Below, piece after piece: positions 43,991-53,419 of a stretch of DNA of 64,000 nt (within the stretch, counting starts at the first letter, position 1; each line of letters starts with the position of its first letter). This DNA comes from Alphaproteobacteria bacterium (GTDB lineage Bacteria > Pseudomonadota > Alphaproteobacteria > DSM-16000 > Inquilinaceae): positions 124,001 to 188,000 of the forward strand of contig JANQIX010000034.1 of the NCBI GenBank assembly GCA_028281925.1, written 5' to 3'. The notes below the pieces were generated by a model, which saw only the letters and a program-made list of their open reading frames with translations, ran no database searches and had not been told where the DNA came from. A program made the translations under genes and the position numbers.

Positions 43991-44665
43991 ATGGATCTGA
44001 GCGTCGTGGTCCCGACGCTGAACGCGGCCGGCACGCTGTCCGAAACCCTCGCCCGCATCCAGGCGGCGGCGATCGTTCGCGAAATCGTTGTGGTCGACGG
44101 CGGATCGACCGACGGGACAACGGACCTCGCCGCCGCCGGAGGTGCACGCGTCGTCACCGCGGACCGCGGGCGCGGGACACAGCTCGCCCACGGTGCCGGG
44201 AAGGCAGCCGGTGACTGGCTGCTGTTTCTCCATGCCGATACAAGCCTCGGGCCCGGCTGGACCGATGCAACAACGGCCTTCATGGCCGAGCCAACGAACC
44301 GCGGCCGCGCGGGCTATTTCCGCCTGGTGTTCGACGACCCCCATCCGGCGGCCCGCCGGATCGAGCACTGGGCGATGCGCCGCTGCCTGTGGCTCGGTCT
44401 GCCCTATGGCGACCAGGGCTTGTTGATCCACCGCAGCCTCTACGACCGTGTCGGCGGATACCGGCCACTGGCGCTGATGGAAGACGTCGACCTGGTGCGC
44501 CGGATCGGCCGTCGCCGTCTGGTGCTGCTGCCCGCCGACGCGGTCACCTCGGCCACGCGCTATCGGCGGGACGGCTGGATCGCGAGACCGATGCGCAACC
44601 TCGCCCTTCTCGGGCTGTGGCATCTTGGCGTGCCGGCGCGCTGGCTCGCGCGGCTCTACGGCTGA
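43991..44665 (+). CDS. TIGR04283-type glycosyltransferase (arsenosugar-biosynthesis family name)
   Basis: The 224-residue GT-A (family 2) glycosyltransferase has the VPTLNAAGTL start, DGGSTDGT at 36-43, the FLHADTSL metal motif and the EDVDLVRRI acceptor motif. It belongs to the short group named for arsenosugar biosynthesis, but most members have no proven role in arsenic chemistry. Three bases separate it from the next gene, also in that name-group, so the two proteins likely act together. Confidence 0.88.
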   Translation: MDLSVVVPTLNAAGTLSETLARIQAAAIVREIVVVDGGSTDGTTDLAAAGGARVVTADRGRGTQLAHGAGKAAGDWLLFLHADTSLGPGWTDATTAFMAEPTNRGRAGYFRLVFDDPHPAARRIEHWAMRRCLWLGLPYGDQGLLIHRSLYDRVGGYRPLALMEDVDLVRRIGRRRLVLLPADAVTSATRYRRDGWIARPMRNLALLGLWHLGVPARWLARLYG

Positions 44666-44668
44666 GCC

Positions 44669-45292
44669 ATGCGGCCGTCCGACCGCCTGGTCATCCTGTT
44701 CGCCCGCGCCCCGAGGCTCGGCCAGGTCAAGCGCCGCCTGGCGGCCGGCATCGGCGATGTTGCCGCGCTCGCCTTCTACCGCATCACCTTGCGCACCGTG
44801 ACCCGCCGCCTGGCGCGTGACCGGCGCTGGCGGCTGATCGTTGCCGTCACGCCCGACGGCGCCCGCATCCCGCGCCTCGGCCGGCGCGTCGTCCAGCAGG
44901 GCCAGGGCACCGGGGACCTGGGTGCGCGCATGGCGCGGGCGCTTCGCCCGCGCAGACCCGGCGGGGCCCGATCGGTCGTGGTGGTCGGCAGTGACATTCC
45001 AGATGTTTGCGCACCGGCCGTGTGGCGCGCCTTCGTCGCCTTGCGGCGAGCCGATATGGTGTTCGGCCCGGCGTCCGACGGCGGCTACTGGCTGGTCGGC
45101 GCCCGGCGCCGGCCCCTGGAACCCCACGGACTGTTCGCGGGTGTCGCCTGGTCTACGGCTACGGCACTGGCCGACAGTATCGCCAGCGTGCCGCGCACCA
45201 TCACAGTGGCCCAGATCGACCAACTCGACGATATCGACACGCGGTCGGACTGGCTGGCCTGGCGCCGGCGTAGGGGGACACAGGCACGATGA
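44669..45292 (+). CDS. TIGR04282-type nucleotidyl/glycosyltransferase-like protein
   Basis: The 207-residue DUF2064 (CofC/MobA-like) protein has the start RLVILFARAPRLGQVKRRLA, the GDLGARMARAL segment, the nucleotide-site motif GSDIPDVC and GPASDGGYWLVG. It regularly pairs with the TIGR04283 glycosyltransferase, as here. Its stop overlaps the start of the kinase-like gene as ATGA. Confidence 0.88.
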   Translation: MRPSDRLVILFARAPRLGQVKRRLAAGIGDVAALAFYRITLRTVTRRLARDRRWRLIVAVTPDGARIPRLGRRVVQQGQGTGDLGARMARALRPRRPGGARSVVVVGSDIPDVCAPAVWRAFVALRRADMVFGPASDGGYWLVGARRRPLEPHGLFAGVAWSTATALADSIASVPRTITVAQIDQLDDIDTRSDWLAWRRRRGTQAR

Positions 45293-46344
45293 CCCTGGAC
45301 CTTCAGGCAGTCCGCCGCGCACTTGCAGACGGGCCGGATGCAGACACCCAGCTGACCCCGCTGGCCGACACCGGCCTTGCCCACTGGCATGTGGCTCTGG
45401 CTGCCACCGGCCGCCTGCTGCGCATCCCCAAGCAGAGCCAGATGGCGCTGGCGCCCGCCGACAACCTGGCCTATCAGGCGGCCTGCTTCGCCCGGGCCGG
45501 CGCCAGCGGCCACACGCCGCGGTTCCACGGCACGCTGCCGCCGTCGCGCGACCTGCCGATGGGTGCGCTGATCGTCGACCATGTCGAAGGCCGACCGCCG
45601 CGACTGCCCGAAGATCTGGCCGCGATCGCCCGCGCCTTCGCCGCCATCCATGCGCTCGCCATGCCCGAGCCCGCCGCCCGGGCGCCTCTGTTGAACCCCG
45701 ACCATGCTCTGGCGCAGGTGATGGAAGAGGTGCTGACGCAGGCTGTCTATCTCGACCAAGCCGCGATTGGGGATGCCGTGCGCCAGCACATCGACCGGGA
45801 AATCGCGACGGCCAGCGCAGAGGTGGCTGATGCAACCCCGCCGCCCAAGCGGCTGATCAGCTTCGACGGCCATCCGGGCAACTTCCTGATCACGCCGCAT
45901 GGCCGGGCGGTCCTGGTGGATCTGGAAAAGGCGCGGTACGGCCAGCCGGGTTTCGATCTGGCGCATGCCACGCTCTACACCTCCACCACCTGGGATCTTG
46001 CCACCTGCGCCGAGCTGTCGGTCGACGAGATCCGCGATTTCCTCGGCGCCTGGCGCGATGCCTTGCCGCTGGATCTCGCGACGAACCTGGCGCCCTGGCT
46101 GATGATCACCCGGCGGATCATGTGGCTCTGGTCGGTCACTTGGTGCGCCAAGTGGCGCGTGCTGCACGGCCACGGCCGCCGTCAGACCGACGGTGCGGCG
46201 TCGCAGGATTGGTCCGCCGAGCTGACGGACGACGCCACGGTTGCCCATGTCCGAGGCCGCGTCGACGCCTACCTGAGCGAGGCCGTCGTCGACCGCGTAC
46301 TGGCGGAATTCGCAGCACTAGCCGCTGATGCCGAAGCGTCCTGA
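45289..46344 (+). CDS. APH-fold phosphotransferase
   Basis: The 351-residue protein-kinase-like fold of the aminoglycoside phosphotransferase/choline kinase group has a catalytic loop reading ISFDGHPGNFL (Asp193; the usual HGD is altered to SFD but the Asp and Asn remain) and a metal motif VDLEKARYG. No resistance role is implied. Coupling with the two transferase genes suggests a small biosynthetic unit, for example phosphorylating a sugar or alcohol that the transferases then use. That is inference. Confidence 0.82.
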   Translation: MTLDLQAVRRALADGPDADTQLTPLADTGLAHWHVALAATGRLLRIPKQSQMALAPADNLAYQAACFARAGASGHTPRFHGTLPPSRDLPMGALIVDHVEGRPPRLPEDLAAIARAFAAIHALAMPEPAARAPLLNPDHALAQVMEEVLTQAVYLDQAAIGDAVRQHIDREIATASAEVADATPPPKRLISFDGHPGNFLITPHGRAVLVDLEKARYGQPGFDLAHATLYTSTTWDLATCAELSVDEIRDFLGAWRDALPLDLATNLAPWLMITRRIMWLWSVTWCAKWRVLHGHGRRQTDGAASQDWSAELTDDATVAHVRGRVDAYLSEAVVDRVLAEFAALAADAEAS

Positions 46345-46426
46345 GGACGGCCCCTTGTTGCGCACCCGTTTGCGGCCTTAAGCTGACCGTTGCCTATCCC
46401 CTGCCCTGAAAAGGCGGAGCCCCATC

Positions 46427-47773
46427 ATGGACGACCTTCCCGGCGCGCCGCCGGCCGTGGAGCCGGTGCCCAACGATCTCGACCCCTTCTGGATGCCGTT
46501 TACGGCCAACCGCCATTTCAAGCGGGATCCGCGTCTGATCGTCGCCGCGGAAGGCATGTATTACTGGAGCCATGACGGCCGCAGGGTGCTGGACGGCACG
46601 GCGGGGCTGTGGTGCGTCAATGCCGGCCATGCCAGCCCGCGCATCGTCAAGGCAATCCAGGATCAGGCAGCACGACTGGACTACGCGCCCGCCTTCCAGA
46701 TGGGCCATCCGCGCGCCTTCGATCTCGCCTCGCGCCTGATCTCGATGATGCCGGACGGCATCAGCCATGCCTTCTTCACCAATTCCGGCTCGGAATCGGT
46801 CGACACGGCGTTGAAGATCGCGCTCGCCTATCACCGCATGCGCGGCGACGGCTCGCGCACCCGCCTGATCGGGCGTGAGCGCGGCTATCACGGGGTTGGC
46901 TTCGGCGGCATCTCCGTCGGCGGCATCGTTACCAACCGCAAGCATTTCGGCACGCTGTTGGCCGGTGTGGACCACCTGCCCCACACGCATGATCATGCCC
47001 ACAACGCGTTCACGCGCGGCCAGCCGGACTGGGGTGCCCATCTCGCCGACGATCTGGAGCGCATTGTCGCGCTGCACGATGCGTCGACCATCGCCGCCGT
47101 GATCGTGGAGCCGGTGGCCGGGTCCACCGGCGTGCTGATCCCGCCCAAGGGCTATCTGGAGCGGCTGCGCGCCATCTGCGACCGCCACGGCATCCTATTG
47201 ATCTTCGACGAGGTGATCACGGGCTTCGGCCGCCTGGGCGCGACCACGGCGGCGGAGGTGTTCGGCGTCACGCCCGACCTTATCACCACGGCCAAGGGCC
47301 TGACCAACGGGGCTGTGCCCATGGGGGCGGTCTTTGCGCGGCAGGAGATCTACGACGCCTTCATGCACGGGCCGGAGCATCTGATCGAGCTGTTCCACGG
47401 CTATACCTATTCCGGCCATCCGCTGGCCTGTGCCGCGGCGCACGCCACGCTCGACACCTACATCGAGGACGGGCTGTTCGAGCGTGTGGCCGAGCTTGCG
47501 CCCTATTGGGAAGATGCGCTGCACAGCCTGAAGGGCGAGCCGCATGTCCACGACATCCGCAATCTGGGCCTGATTGGCGCGGTGGAGCTGGAGCCGATCC
47601 CCGGTGACCCGACGCGCCGCGCGCTGGATGTCTTCCGCACCGGCTACGCCAACGGCGCGCTCTTGCGCTATACCGGCGACATTATTGCCATGAGCCCGCC
47701 CCTGATCATCGAGAAGGCGGAGATCGACCAGCTGATCGACGTCCTGCGCCAGGCGATCCGCTCGGCGGCCTGA
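46427..47773 (+). CDS. Class III aminotransferase, beta-alanine:pyruvate type
   Basis: The 448-residue PLP-dependent omega-aminotransferase starts with the family-typical DPFWMPFTANRHFKRDPRL and YYWSHDGRRVLDGTAGLWCV. It has AFFTNSGSESVDTALKIA (PLP phosphate site), IFDEVITGFGRLG and the PLP Lys in TTAKGLTNG. The N-terminal pattern matches beta-alanine:pyruvate aminotransferases (malonate semialdehyde product), although putrescine or other omega-amines are possible. Beta-alanine arises from polyamine and pyrimidine breakdown, so a link with the pot/aguA cluster downstream is reasonable. Confidence 0.9.
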   Translation: MDDLPGAPPAVEPVPNDLDPFWMPFTANRHFKRDPRLIVAAEGMYYWSHDGRRVLDGTAGLWCVNAGHASPRIVKAIQDQAARLDYAPAFQMGHPRAFDLASRLISMMPDGISHAFFTNSGSESVDTALKIALAYHRMRGDGSRTRLIGRERGYHGVGFGGISVGGIVTNRKHFGTLLAGVDHLPHTHDHAHNAFTRGQPDWGAHLADDLERIVALHDASTIAAVIVEPVAGSTGVLIPPKGYLERLRAICDRHGILLIFDEVITGFGRLGATTAAEVFGVTPDLITTAKGLTNGAVPMGAVFARQEIYDAFMHGPEHLIELFHGYTYSGHPLACAAAHATLDTYIEDGLFERVAELAPYWEDALHSLKGEPHVHDIRNLGLIGAVELEPIPGDPTRRALDVFRTGYANGALLRYTGDIIAMSPPLIIEKAEIDQLIDVLRQAIRSAA

Positions 47774-48250
47774 GCCCCCGTTTTCGACATCTCGGGTGCT
47801 GCAACCGGGCTCATGCTGATTCGCCAGGATGGCCCCCGCTGTTGCGACTCGCGGCGCGGATGCGACGGAAATGGAAGACCGCCGCCCCGCGCACGCCCAA
47901 TAGAGATCGCTCACCGGGGCGGCTGCCGCCAATCCGTTGACCGATCATCTTGATCATGAGGCTACAGGCACAACAGCCTGTTCGCGATACTAGTTTGGTG
48001 GCAGCTTTCGACGACATCCAAGTATCACCATATTATGCGGCCACAGCTCCATTTCAGAATATTTTGCAATAAAATCAATGCACACCCGCTTCATTCTAAC
48101 TCAATAAGTGAGAATTGACTGTCGCCATCGATTGAATTTCAATGCAGAAGCAATAATGCTTCAAAAAGAGAATTTCCGAATCATACGCTTTCCCTTTTGA
48201 ATTGACCATGAGAGTCTTAAAAGTGCATAGATAACAGAAAGATACAAATC
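47774..48250. other. AT-rich intergenic region with a dyad
   Basis: These 477 bases contain no convincing gene. From about 48030 the composition turns visibly AT-rich against a high-GC background. It includes a dyad ATTCTAACT-N5-AGTGAGAAT (48093-48115, 8 of 9 pairs) and a direct repeat GAATTGAC at 48112-48119 and 48199-48206, the second possibly part of a -35 element. This looks like a promoter/operator zone for the lipoprotein gene or a remnant of transferred DNA. Confidence 0.4.
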
Positions 48251-49021
48251 GTGAACGCACTCAGGATGAGGAAGACCTTGAAACGGCCGGCCGTATTGCT
48301 GGCCGGGCTCGCCGTGCTCAGCGGCTGCGCTCTGCCTCTGCCGATCGTCCTCGTGGGTTATGCCGCTGACGGCATCAGCCTGGCGGCCAGCGACAAAACA
48401 TTGTCGGACCATGCCTTGTCCGCTGTCGCCGAAGAGGACTGCGCCCTGTGGCGCGTCGTGACCGATGAGGAAATCTGCATCGACGACGGTCGCCGCATCG
48501 ACGTCATGGTGGCGTCTGCCAACGGACCGGTCGTGTATGGCGGGCCCGCCGAGGCAGCGGCCCGCCCCGCAACCAACACCGAGCCGCAGCCAGACGTTGC
48601 AGCCGGCCGGGTTGCCGTTCTGCCTGCCGGTGCCCCCATCGGCGCAATCGCCGCTCTCGTCAGCGCCGACACTTATGCCGACATCCGCAATGCCGGCGAA
48701 ACGATCCCGCTGTCCGCCGCTGCCACGTCGGCTCCCGCCGGGGCGCCCGGCACGGCAGTACCGGTCCGCGCGGCCGCCGATCCGGATCTTGTCACCGTGT
48801 CGGAATTGGGCTTTACCGTTCCCTTCCCGCCTGCTCGGCCGGAGCATCGCTCGGCTACCCACAGCGGTTTGCCGAGACCGTCAGTCAGCGACCTGCCCTC
48901 TACGGTCGACGACATTCCCCTGCCGCCATCGATACCGGCTCGGCGCGACGTCGTGGCCACCCTTCCCGGCGCCGCCGCCGGCATGATCCTGCCACCCCCA
49001 CTTCCAGCCGAACGGGGGTAG
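48251..49021 (+). CDS. Putative outer-membrane lipoprotein
   Basis: The 256-residue protein has a type II signal peptide with lipobox LSGC at residues 23-26. A short conserved-looking domain (about 30-90, SDHALSAVAEEDCALWRV with VTDEEICIDD) is followed by a low-complexity Pro/Ala-rich region (about 90-256) that could span the periplasm. Similar lipoproteins with the SDHALSA and EIC motifs are, to my recollection, widespread in Rhodospirillales-like bacteria; function unknown. The GTG at 48251 was taken; an ATG at 48266 is possible. The strong AT-rich promoter region suggests regulated or high expression. Confidence 0.75.
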   Translation: MNALRMRKTLKRPAVLLAGLAVLSGCALPLPIVLVGYAADGISLAASDKTLSDHALSAVAEEDCALWRVVTDEEICIDDGRRIDVMVASANGPVVYGGPAEAAARPATNTEPQPDVAAGRVAVLPAGAPIGAIAALVSADTYADIRNAGETIPLSAAATSAPAGAPGTAVPVRAAADPDLVTVSELGFTVPFPPARPEHRSATHSGLPRPSVSDLPSTVDDIPLPPSIPARRDVVATLPGAAAGMILPPPLPAERG

Positions 49022-49137
49022 CCCGAGACTGCGTCCTAGACTGCCATTGACACGACCCCGCCCCGTGGCTGCAATAAGGCCGACAGTTGAAGGCACAAGC
49101 CTTCACCATTACGCGAACACGCGGGGGGAGAGTGGAT

Positions 49138-50238
49138 ATGTCGAGGAGGCTTGGTGGGCTGCTGGTGCCGGGGGTGGCCGGCCTCATGGCCGTCGGATGG
49201 ACGACGGCAGGGGCACAAGAGCTGAACGTCTATAACTGGTCTGATTACATCGGCGAGACGACGCTGGAAGACTTCGTGGCCGAGACCGGCGTTGAGGTCA
49301 ATTACGATGTCTATGACAGCAATGATGTGCTGGAGGCCAAGCTTTTGGCCGGCAATTCCGGCTACGACGTGGTCGTGCCGACGGCGCAGCCGCATCTGGC
49401 CCGCCAGATCGAAGCCGGCATCTACATGCCGTTGGATCTCGACCGGATCCCCAACGCCGAGGGGCTGGACCCGATCTTGATGGAGCGTGTCCAGGCGGCC
49501 GACCCGGACAATCAGCACGCGGTCATTTATCAGTGGGGAACCAATGGGTTCGGCTATAATCGTGACATGATACTTGAACGCATGCCCGATGCCCCGGTGA
49601 ACAGTTGGGACATGATTTTCAACCCCGAGGTGGTCTCGCAGTTCGAGGATTGCGGGGTCTCGGTTCTGGACGCGGCCACCGAGGTGTTCCCGATGGCCCT
49701 GCACTATCTCGGGCTCGATCCGAACACCGAGAGCACGGACGATCTCGCCCAGGCCGAGGCGTTGATGATGTCGATCCGCCCCTATGTGAAGTACTTCCAC
49801 AGCTCGCAATACATCAACGACCTTGCCAACGGCGATACCTGCCTTTCCGTCGGCTGGTCAGGCGACGTGCTGCAGGCCGCCTATCGGGCCGAAGAGGCCG
49901 AGAACGGCAACGACATTCACTATGTGATCCCGGAGGAAGGCACGGTCGTCTGGTTCGACATGCTGGCGATCCCGGCTGATGCGCCGAACCCGGTTGCGGC
50001 CCACGACTTCATCAACTTCGTGCTGCGGCCGGACGTGATGGCGGGCATCACCAACTATGTCGCCTACGCCAATGCGGTGCCGGCGTCGCTGGAGATGGTG
50101 GACCCGGAGATCGCAGAGGACACCCGCGTCTTCCCCTCGCAGGAGGTGTTGGAGCGGCTGTTTGTAACCCGCGTCGTCAGCCCCCGGTTTGAGCGTGAGC
50201 GGACCCGAGCCTGGACGCGCATCCGTACCGGACAGTAA
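49138..50238 (+). CDS. potF: Polyamine ABC transporter substrate-binding protein (PotF-like)
   Basis: The 366-residue periplasmic receptor has a signal peptide about 1-26 (cut after TAGA). The mature start ELNVYNWSDYIGETTLEDF and VNYDVYDSNDVLEAKLLAG are the PotD/PotF signature. Acidic and aromatic residues (Trp and Asp in NWSDY, VGWSGD) fit the diamine pocket. It more closely resembles putrescine-specific PotF than spermidine PotD, but this is by eye. GGGGGGAGAG precedes the ATG at 49138. It is followed by the complete importer. Confidence 0.9.
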   Translation: MSRRLGGLLVPGVAGLMAVGWTTAGAQELNVYNWSDYIGETTLEDFVAETGVEVNYDVYDSNDVLEAKLLAGNSGYDVVVPTAQPHLARQIEAGIYMPLDLDRIPNAEGLDPILMERVQAADPDNQHAVIYQWGTNGFGYNRDMILERMPDAPVNSWDMIFNPEVVSQFEDCGVSVLDAATEVFPMALHYLGLDPNTESTDDLAQAEALMMSIRPYVKYFHSSQYINDLANGDTCLSVGWSGDVLQAAYRAEEAENGNDIHYVIPEEGTVVWFDMLAIPADAPNPVAAHDFINFVLRPDVMAGITNYVAYANAVPASLEMVDPEIAEDTRVFPSQEVLERLFVTRVVSPRFERERTRAWTRIRTGQ

Positions 50239-50325
50239 CCGACCGATCGGTCAGGGGCGGCCACTCGGCCGTCCCTCTCCCCTCATTCCGCCGAGACACG
50301 GACGACGAAAACGGACGCGGACGCC

Positions 50326-51468
50326 ATGTCCCAGCCCAACCGCAGGCAGACCAAGCTGGAGCCATGGCAGGATCCCAACGAGGAGCCGTATGTCCGCATC
50401 GACGGCGTCACCAAGAAGTTCGGTGACTTCACCGCGGTCGACGACATCAGCCTGAACATCTATCGCGGCGAGCTGTTCGCGCTGCTCGGTGGATCCGGCT
50501 GCGGCAAGACCACACTTTTGCGCATGCTGGCCGGCTTTGAGCAGCCGACCGAGGGCCATATCTATATCGACGGCGTCGACATGTCGGAGATCCCGCCATA
50601 CGAACGCCCCGTCAACATGATGTTCCAGTCGTACGCCCTGTTCCCGCATATGACGGTGGAACAGAATGTCGGCTTCGGCCTGCGCCAGGACCGTGTGCCA
50701 GGGCCCGAACTACGCCACCGGGTGGACGAGGCGCTGGAGCTGGTCAAGCTGGGCCATCTGAAGCGCCGCAAACCGCACCAGCTTTCCGGCGGCCAGCGCC
50801 AGCGGGTCGCGCTCGCACGCAGCCTGGTGAAACGGCCCAAGCTGCTGCTACTGGACGAGCCGCTGGCCGCGCTAGACCGCAAGCTGCGCGAAGAAACCCA
50901 GTTCGAGCTGGTCAACATCCAGGAACAGGTGGGCATCACCTTCGTCATGGTCACGCATGACCAGGAAGAGGCGATGACCATGTCCACCCGCATTGCGGTG
51001 ATGGATGCCGGCTGGCTGGTGCAGTTGGGCACGCCGGCGGAGATCTACGAGTATCCCCGGTCCAAGTTCGTTGCAGAGTTCATCGGCCAGGTGAACCTGT
51101 TCGAGGGGCTGGTGGTGGAGGATCAGGCCGACCACGTGCTGATCCAGAGCGAGGCAACGGGCAGCGACCTGCACATCAGCCACGCCGGATCCGTGCCCGT
51201 CGGCACACGGGTCTGGGTTGCGGTGCGGCCGGAGAAGATGGCGCTGTCGCTGGAGCCGCCGGGCGTTGAGCAGAATGTCGCCCGCGGCACGGTCGATGAG
51301 ATCGCCTATCTTGGCAATCTCAGCATCTATCTGGTGCGCCTGGAAAGCGGGACGATCGTGCGTGTCACCTCGCCCAATCTGACCCGCGTCACCGAGATGC
51401 CCATCACCTGGGAAGACGATGTCTACATCACCTGGCCCAACTACGCCGGCGTGGTGATCACGCAATGA
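50326..51468 (+). CDS. potG: Polyamine ABC transporter ATPase (PotG-like)
   Basis: The 380-residue ATPase has Walker A GGSGCGKTT, signature LSGGQRQRVALARSL, Walker B LLLLDEPLAALD, the H-loop VTHDQEEAMT and a C-terminal TOBE regulatory domain (about 290-375). The N-terminal 20-residue extension before the first strand is as in PotG. It couples to potH by ATGA overlap. Confidence 0.94.
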   Translation: MSQPNRRQTKLEPWQDPNEEPYVRIDGVTKKFGDFTAVDDISLNIYRGELFALLGGSGCGKTTLLRMLAGFEQPTEGHIYIDGVDMSEIPPYERPVNMMFQSYALFPHMTVEQNVGFGLRQDRVPGPELRHRVDEALELVKLGHLKRRKPHQLSGGQRQRVALARSLVKRPKLLLLDEPLAALDRKLREETQFELVNIQEQVGITFVMVTHDQEEAMTMSTRIAVMDAGWLVQLGTPAEIYEYPRSKFVAEFIGQVNLFEGLVVEDQADHVLIQSEATGSDLHISHAGSVPVGTRVWVAVRPEKMALSLEPPGVEQNVARGTVDEIAYLGNLSIYLVRLESGTIVRVTSPNLTRVTEMPITWEDDVYITWPNYAGVVITQ

Positions 51469-52463
51469 GCCGCAAGGGCTTCCTGCCGCTGGGCGACCGG
51501 ATGACCGAAGGGCAGATGCCCATGCACCTGCCGGCCACGGCCCTGCTGCGTTGGCTGCAGCGCCTGGCCTACAGGCTCGGCATTCGCGGGCGCGGCCTGG
51601 TGATCGCCGTTCCCTATCTCTGGCTGCTGCTGTTCTTCCTTGTCCCGTTCGCCATCGTGCTGAAGATCAGCCTGTCGGAAGCGCTGATCGCCCGCCCGCC
51701 CTACAGCCCGCTGTTCGAGTGGGTTGAGGGCATGTATCTGGAGATCCGCGTCAATTTCGGCAACTACCTGTTTCTGTTGGACGATTCGCTCTATGCCGTT
51801 GCCTACCTCAACAGCCTGAAGATCGCCCTGATCTCCACCTTGCTATGCCTCTTGATCGGCTATCCGATGGCGTATGCTATCGCCACGGCCGACCCGGCCT
51901 GGCGCAGTTCGCTGCTGATGCTGATCATCTTGCCGTTCTGGACGTCGTTCCTGATCCGGGTCTATGCCTGGATCGGCATCCTCAAGCAGAACGGTCTCTT
52001 GAACAATCTGCTTATCAATCTCGGCCTGATCGAAGAACCGCTGGCCATCCTATATAGCGATCTCGCGGTCTATATCGGCATCACCTATTCGTACCTGCCG
52101 TTCATGATCCTGCCGCTCTACGCCACGCTGGAGCGGCTGGACCGATCGCTGCTGGAGGCGGCGGCCGATCTCGGCTGCCGGCCGTTCAAGGCGTTCCTGA
52201 CGATCACACTGCCGCTCAGTCTGCCAGGCATTCTCGCGGGCTCGCTCTTGGTCTTCATCCCAGCCGTCGGTGAGTTCGTCATTCCAGAGCTGCTGGGCGG
52301 TCCGGACACGCTGATGATCGGCAAGGTGCTCTGGAACGAGTTCTTCACCAACCGCGACTGGCCGGTGGCCTCGGCCGTCGCCATTGCGCTGCTCCTGTTC
52401 CTTGTCATCCCCATCATGGCGTTCCAATACCTTCAGGGTCGCCAGCAGGAGGCTCGGCGCTGA
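51465..52463 (+). CDS. potH: Polyamine ABC transporter permease (PotH-like)
   Basis: The 332-residue permease of the binding-protein-dependent type has about six membrane helices and the EAA coupling loop LLEAAADLGCRPFKAFLTITLPLSLPG. The N-terminal cytosolic stretch (about 45 residues) is longer than in E. coli, so an internal ATG (for example at 51501 or 51516) is a possible start; the ATGA overlap with potG supports 51465. The stop overlaps potI as TGATG. Confidence 0.92.
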   Translation: MSRKGFLPLGDRMTEGQMPMHLPATALLRWLQRLAYRLGIRGRGLVIAVPYLWLLLFFLVPFAIVLKISLSEALIARPPYSPLFEWVEGMYLEIRVNFGNYLFLLDDSLYAVAYLNSLKIALISTLLCLLIGYPMAYAIATADPAWRSSLLMLIILPFWTSFLIRVYAWIGILKQNGLLNNLLINLGLIEEPLAILYSDLAVYIGITYSYLPFMILPLYATLERLDRSLLEAAADLGCRPFKAFLTITLPLSLPGILAGSLLVFIPAVGEFVIPELLGGPDTLMIGKVLWNEFFTNRDWPVASAVAIALLLFLVIPIMAFQYLQGRQQEARR

Positions 52464-53320
52464 TGCGGCGCAGCGGCTTCCTGTTCACGGCGCTCGCCTT
52501 CGGGTACGCCTTCCTCTATGTCCCGATCCTGCTGCTGATCATCTATTCGTTCAACGAGAGCCGGCTGGTGACCGTCTGGTCCGGCTGGTCGACCCGCTGG
52601 TACGGCGAGCTTCTGCAGAACGATCAGATGCTGTCTGCGGCCGGCCTGTCACTGAGAATCGCGGCCGTGACGGCGACCTTTGCCGTGGCGCTCGGCACCA
52701 TTGCCGGCCTCACGCTGGCCCGCTTCGGCCGCTTCCGCGGCCGCACTCTGTTTTCCGGCATGATCACGGCACCCCTCGTGATGCCGGAGGTGATCACCGG
52801 GCTGTCGCTCTTGCTGCTGTTCGTATCGATGGAACAGCTGATCGGCTGGCCTGGCGGCCGCGGGGCGACGACGATCACCATCGCCCACATCACCTTCGCC
52901 ACCGCCTATGTCGCTGTGATCGTGCAGTCCCGCCTTGTGGGACTGGACGAATCCGTCGAAGAGGCGGCGCTGGACCTGGGCGCCAAACCGGCGAAGGTCT
53001 TCTTCGTCATCACCCTGCCGATCATTTCACCCGCGCTGATCGCCGGCTGGCTGCTGGCGTTCACCCTGTCTCTGGACGACCTGGTGATCGCCAGCTTCGT
53101 CTCCGGGCCGGGATCGTCGACCCTGCCGATGGTGATCTTCTCAAGTGTGCGTCTGGGCGTAACGCCGGAAGTGAATGCGCTGGCCACCGTCATCATCGTC
53201 ATCGTGACGACCGGCATTCTCACGGCGGGCGTTATCATGAGCCGCCATGAACGCCGGCGACAGCGCGACCGGCAGCTCGCCGAGGGTGGCGCCGATGGCG
53301 AACCGGCACGGGCAACCTGA
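52463..53320 (+). CDS. potI: Polyamine ABC transporter permease (PotI-like)
   Basis: The 285-residue permease has six membrane helices and the coupling loop SVEEAALDLGAKPAKVFFVITLPIISP, followed by LAFTLSLDDLVIASFVSGPGS, which is highly typical of PotC/PotI. It completes a potFGHI importer for putrescine or related diamines. The charged tail is short. About 100 bases separate it from agmatine deiminase. Confidence 0.93.
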   Translation: MRRSGFLFTALAFGYAFLYVPILLLIIYSFNESRLVTVWSGWSTRWYGELLQNDQMLSAAGLSLRIAAVTATFAVALGTIAGLTLARFGRFRGRTLFSGMITAPLVMPEVITGLSLLLLFVSMEQLIGWPGGRGATTITIAHITFATAYVAVIVQSRLVGLDESVEEAALDLGAKPAKVFFVITLPIISPALIAGWLLAFTLSLDDLVIASFVSGPGSSTLPMVIFSSVRLGVTPEVNALATVIIVIVTTGILTAGVIMSRHERRRQRDRQLAEGGADGEPARAT

Positions 53321-53419
53321 CTGCGGAATTTCAACGCACGATACACTTCGACAAATCGACGACTGGAGTTCGCCGATCAGCGCCGCTACCATCGCTCCAT
53401 CCGAGACAACCGATCAGCA

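Noticed and set aside
43829..45835. A 668-codon frame antisense to the glycosyltransferase/kinase unit
   Set aside because: Composition is typical of a shadow frame, and three coupled, recognisable genes lie on the plus strand.
47811..48017. A 68-codon minus-strand frame in the 48-kb intergenic region
   Set aside because: No ribosome binding site, Arg/Gly-rich composition and no conserved feature; treated as noise.
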